Shown one piece after another: positions 61,317 through 64,000 of a stretch of DNA of 64,000 nt. Below the pieces are notes generated by a model. It did not search any database. It was not told the DNA's origin and saw only the letters and a list, made by a program, of their open reading frames with translations. A program made the translations under genes and the position numbers. The stretch's first letter is position 1. Each line of letters starts with the position of its first letter. Source of the DNA: Lithobates sylvaticus (lineage: Eukaryota; Chordata; Amphibia; Anura; Ranidae); assembly GCA_028564925.1 (NCBI GenBank), contig CM053028.1, positions 625,899,380 to 625,963,379 on the forward strand, given 5' to 3'.

Positions 61317-64000
61317 TTTTTTTTTTTTTCAAATAACTGTTTTATTAATTATGTCATCAGGTAAATTAACATAGACAGAACACAGTAAATTCCAGGCATT
61401 ACTAGAGCAGGAATATTGCCAGTATAAACATTGTAGCAGTATTTGGTGCAGGATCATTGCTAAATCATACCATGAACTGTTAGATACTAATTGAAGTTTG
61501 CCATAGGCTATGTGAGAGCTTAAGAAGTGTGAGAGGAGATGGAAAGGAAGAGATAGAAAAGAGAGAAGGTATATGGAAAGGTCGAAGAAGTAAGTTAAGA
61601 AAGAGAAGATGGAAAAGTAAGATAGTAGCTCAACCATCGGCTCCAGGCGGGTCCTCCCAGTGGTGCCACTCCTTCCAGACCTTGACATACATTTCCAATC
61701 TATCCTGTAATCTAGCTGTCATTTTTTCCATTAGCTCCACATCTTTTATTCTGGCATACAGATCTTCTTGGGAGGGTGGGGAGCACTGTTTCCAGTTGAG
61801 GGTATCCAGGCATCGTGCAGCTGTCAGGACACGTCTAAGTAGATTTTTGGATGGTTTGGCAATTTGTAATGGTGATACGCCAAGTAGGAAAAATGTTGGC
61901 ATCATGGGAACCTGTGCCCCAAGGAGGTGGGTCAACAAGTGCTATGTCCCCGTCGAGAAGGGTACTATCTTGGGGCAGCTCCTATAAATGTGGTAAAGGG
62001 TGCCTTTGTCTCCCTGGCAGCACTAGCACCAATCAGAGCTATAGGTTAGATAGCATGGAGTACGCGAGGTGTCAGGTACCAAAAGTAAAGAATTTTATAA
62101 GCATTCTCTTTGTAGCATAGGAGCTTAAGAGCATTTAGGCACCTGGGACCAGATCGTCTGCCACGTCATCTCAGGGATTTTTTCTCCCAGTAGCTTTTCC
62201 CTACGGAGCATGTAGGTATGTTTACCCTGATTTGGTATAGAGTAGGAATTAAGTAGTTGGTATATGTTGGAGATCAGACCCTGGCTTGTGGAGCCCTCTA
62301 ATATTAAGCTCTCAAAGGGGGATGGCATTAAAAATTGGAGATTTGAGGCAAAGGATTGGGCATAGTGGCATATTTGCAGATATCCATAGAACATCTGGGG
62401 AGGTAAGTCATATTTTTCTTGGAATTCAGTAAACGTTAGTAATTTACGTGATCTAGGGTCTACCAAGTGGCCAAAGTGGAATAAATCCCGCATTGCACAT
62501 GGTGAAGACATCTGGTGAGTGAGACCAGGAGGCATCTTGGGGTTGCAGAGGAAAGAGGTTAACAGTGACTTTTCTGAGCTGAGCTCATGCGCGCCAGACA
62601 TTTTGTGCCAAAACGATCTGAGTTGAGACATAGACCCCAAAAGCCTACCAGGGTCCACCTCCGCGTTCGTATTCAGAGTAAGCTATTTTGGTGTATAGGT
62701 GCGAGCCATATCTTTTCAATCTCTGTCCATTTATTATAAGATCATTGGGTGAACCAGGAGGTCAGGGTGCGCAGTTAAGTCGCTTGATAATATTTTACCA
62801 GGTCAGGAAACACTAGCCTCCCATTGGAGCGGGACGCCATCAAGACTGAGCGGAGTATCCTGTATCTCCTGTAGTTCCAGACAAAGCGTATCAAATCAGC
62901 TTGAAGCTTTCTTAGTTGTATATAAGGGACAGGGATAGGCAGTGTCTGGAATAGATACAGGAGTTTAGGGAGAATGGTCATCTTCACAGAGACCACTCTC
63001 CCCAGAAGGTATATATGGTGGGTCTTCCATTTTTGCAGTAGATCTCTTATGGAGCAAAACAGGGGTGTGACTTTTGCTTGGTATAAGGTGGCAAAGGTCG
63101 GGGTAATATGAACCCCTAGATATTTCAGGGCTGAGGTCTTCAAATTATAGGGGAAGCACTGCTGCAGGTGGTGCACTTTGGCTGCCGGGATGTTGATTGG
63201 GAGTGCCTCCGATTTGGTCGCATTTATTTTATATCCTGAGAGGGACCTAGAGGTGTTGAGTTCAGCATGCAAGTTAGGCAGGGAGATCCTAGGTTGGGTC
63301 AGGGTGAGTATGACATCATCCATGAACAGTGCTAGTTTAAACTCCTTCCCCCTGACTGGAATACCCCGAATGTCTAGGTTTCTGCGGATGGATTCCGCCA
63401 GGGGTTGAACACATAGTGCAATCAATAAAGATGAGAGTGGGCACCCCTGGCGGGTCCCATTTGCAATCGGGAGAGAGGGAGACAGAGCAAAAGGAGTTTT
63501 ACCTTGGGATGTAGGGTTGGTATAGAGTTGTAGAATAGCTCATAGAAAGGGTCCCCGGAATGTGGCGTAATGTGGCAAACAGTTAAGGGCAGCCAAGTCG
63601 GTTGAAGGCCTTTTCTGCATTCAGACCGAGGACTAAGGACCCCAGGCTGTCCCTGTTTGCCAAATCTATTAAGTCGATAACCCTTCTCATGTTGTCCCCT
63701 GCCTGACGGAGAGGGACAAAACCCACCTGATCTGTGTGTATTAAAGAGGGTAATATCGCGTTCAGGCGTATTCGAAAGGAGTTTGGTAAAAATTTTCAGG
63801 TCAGAGTTTAAAAGTGCTATAGGCCTACAGCTAGTGCATAAAGAAGGGTCCTTGTCAGGTTTCAGTATCAAAGTGAGGAATAATCTTTGCATGTCTGAGG
63901 GGATGGGAGTTTGCTGAAGGAAGGCATTAAAGAGTTTACACATATGTGGCAGAAGTAGGGGAAGAAAGGCCGTCTGCGTTAAGGGAGAGGAGGTCCAAGG
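61317..64000 (-). mobile_element. L1-D: decayed L1-type LINE running off the window
   Basis: The poly-A tail (poly-T on +, 61317-61329) marks the 3' end. Leftover ORF2 pieces run leftward from the window edge: 'LILKPDKDPS' and 'RPIALLNSDLKIFTKLL' (about 63850), 'FMDDVIL' at the catalytic box (about 63320), 'ILPKLLYLFQTLPIPVP' (about 62960), the 62125-62658 frame, and a C-terminal piece ending 'VKVWKEWHHWEDPP' (about 61640). Frame changes between pieces show several breaks. Its 5' half lies beyond 64000. It is also on the minus strand. Confidence 0.85.

Overview
The window is vertebrate nuclear DNA. The density and mix of transposable elements (DIRS, Ngaro, several L1/Tx1-type LINEs, hAT, Tc1, Harbinger and TTAA-target MITEs) suggest an anuran amphibian, probably a ranid-like frog; the species is inference. 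I see no bacterial operons, rRNA, tRNA or CRISPR. The one host gene I can support is on the + strand: a collectin (MBL/SP-D-like soluble C-type lectin). Its seven coding exons, from 17440 to 60148, sum to exactly 936 nt and give a 311-residue protein with signal peptide, two N-terminal cysteines, 39 Gly-X-Y triplets, a short neck and a complete C-type lectin domain. All introns are GT..AG and phase 1, and together they hold about 41.8 kb, mostly transposons.

Region by region. 1-1368: fragments of hAT and Tigger-like repeats. 1369-2236: a solo LTR with a 5-bp target duplication and an internal 30-bp minisatellite. About 1095-9719: a ZBED/hAT transposon (transposase on the minus strand, broken) carrying that LTR and a 2.35-kb foldback element (2535-4880) with 1.1-kb arms; its other end has a complex satellite and a run of hairpins. 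9720-11130: a Tc1 fragment split by an 823-bp insertion. 11181-17006: a very young Ngaro-type tyrosine-recombinase retroelement ending about 430 bp before the collectin start codon. Intron 2: a 5.96-kb decayed L1 (L1-A) and a solo LTR. Intron 4 (20.9 kb): an L1 with both ORFs intact (L1-B, 30401-36822), TTAA-type MITEs, a Harbinger MITE, and a hAT-like element (40646-47988) that contains a 5.4-kb DIRS element. Intron 5 (10.5 kb): a truncated L1, a hAT MITE, a second L1 with both ORFs intact (L1-C, 50469-56261), and decayed sense-strand DIRS and L1 pieces. Downstream of the gene: a TTAA MITE holding a small foldback element, then a fourth L1 (L1-D) that runs off the window.

The observations I rate highest are: (i) three retroposon-like insertions that share a hammerhead-ribozyme-like core, two of them foldbacks with 14-bp target duplications, which I read as non-autonomous Penelope-like elements; (ii) two apparently complete, recently inserted L1-type LINEs inside one immune gene; (iii) nearly all large intronic insertions lying antisense to the host gene; and (iv) a tandemly duplicated collagen exon pair in the collectin.
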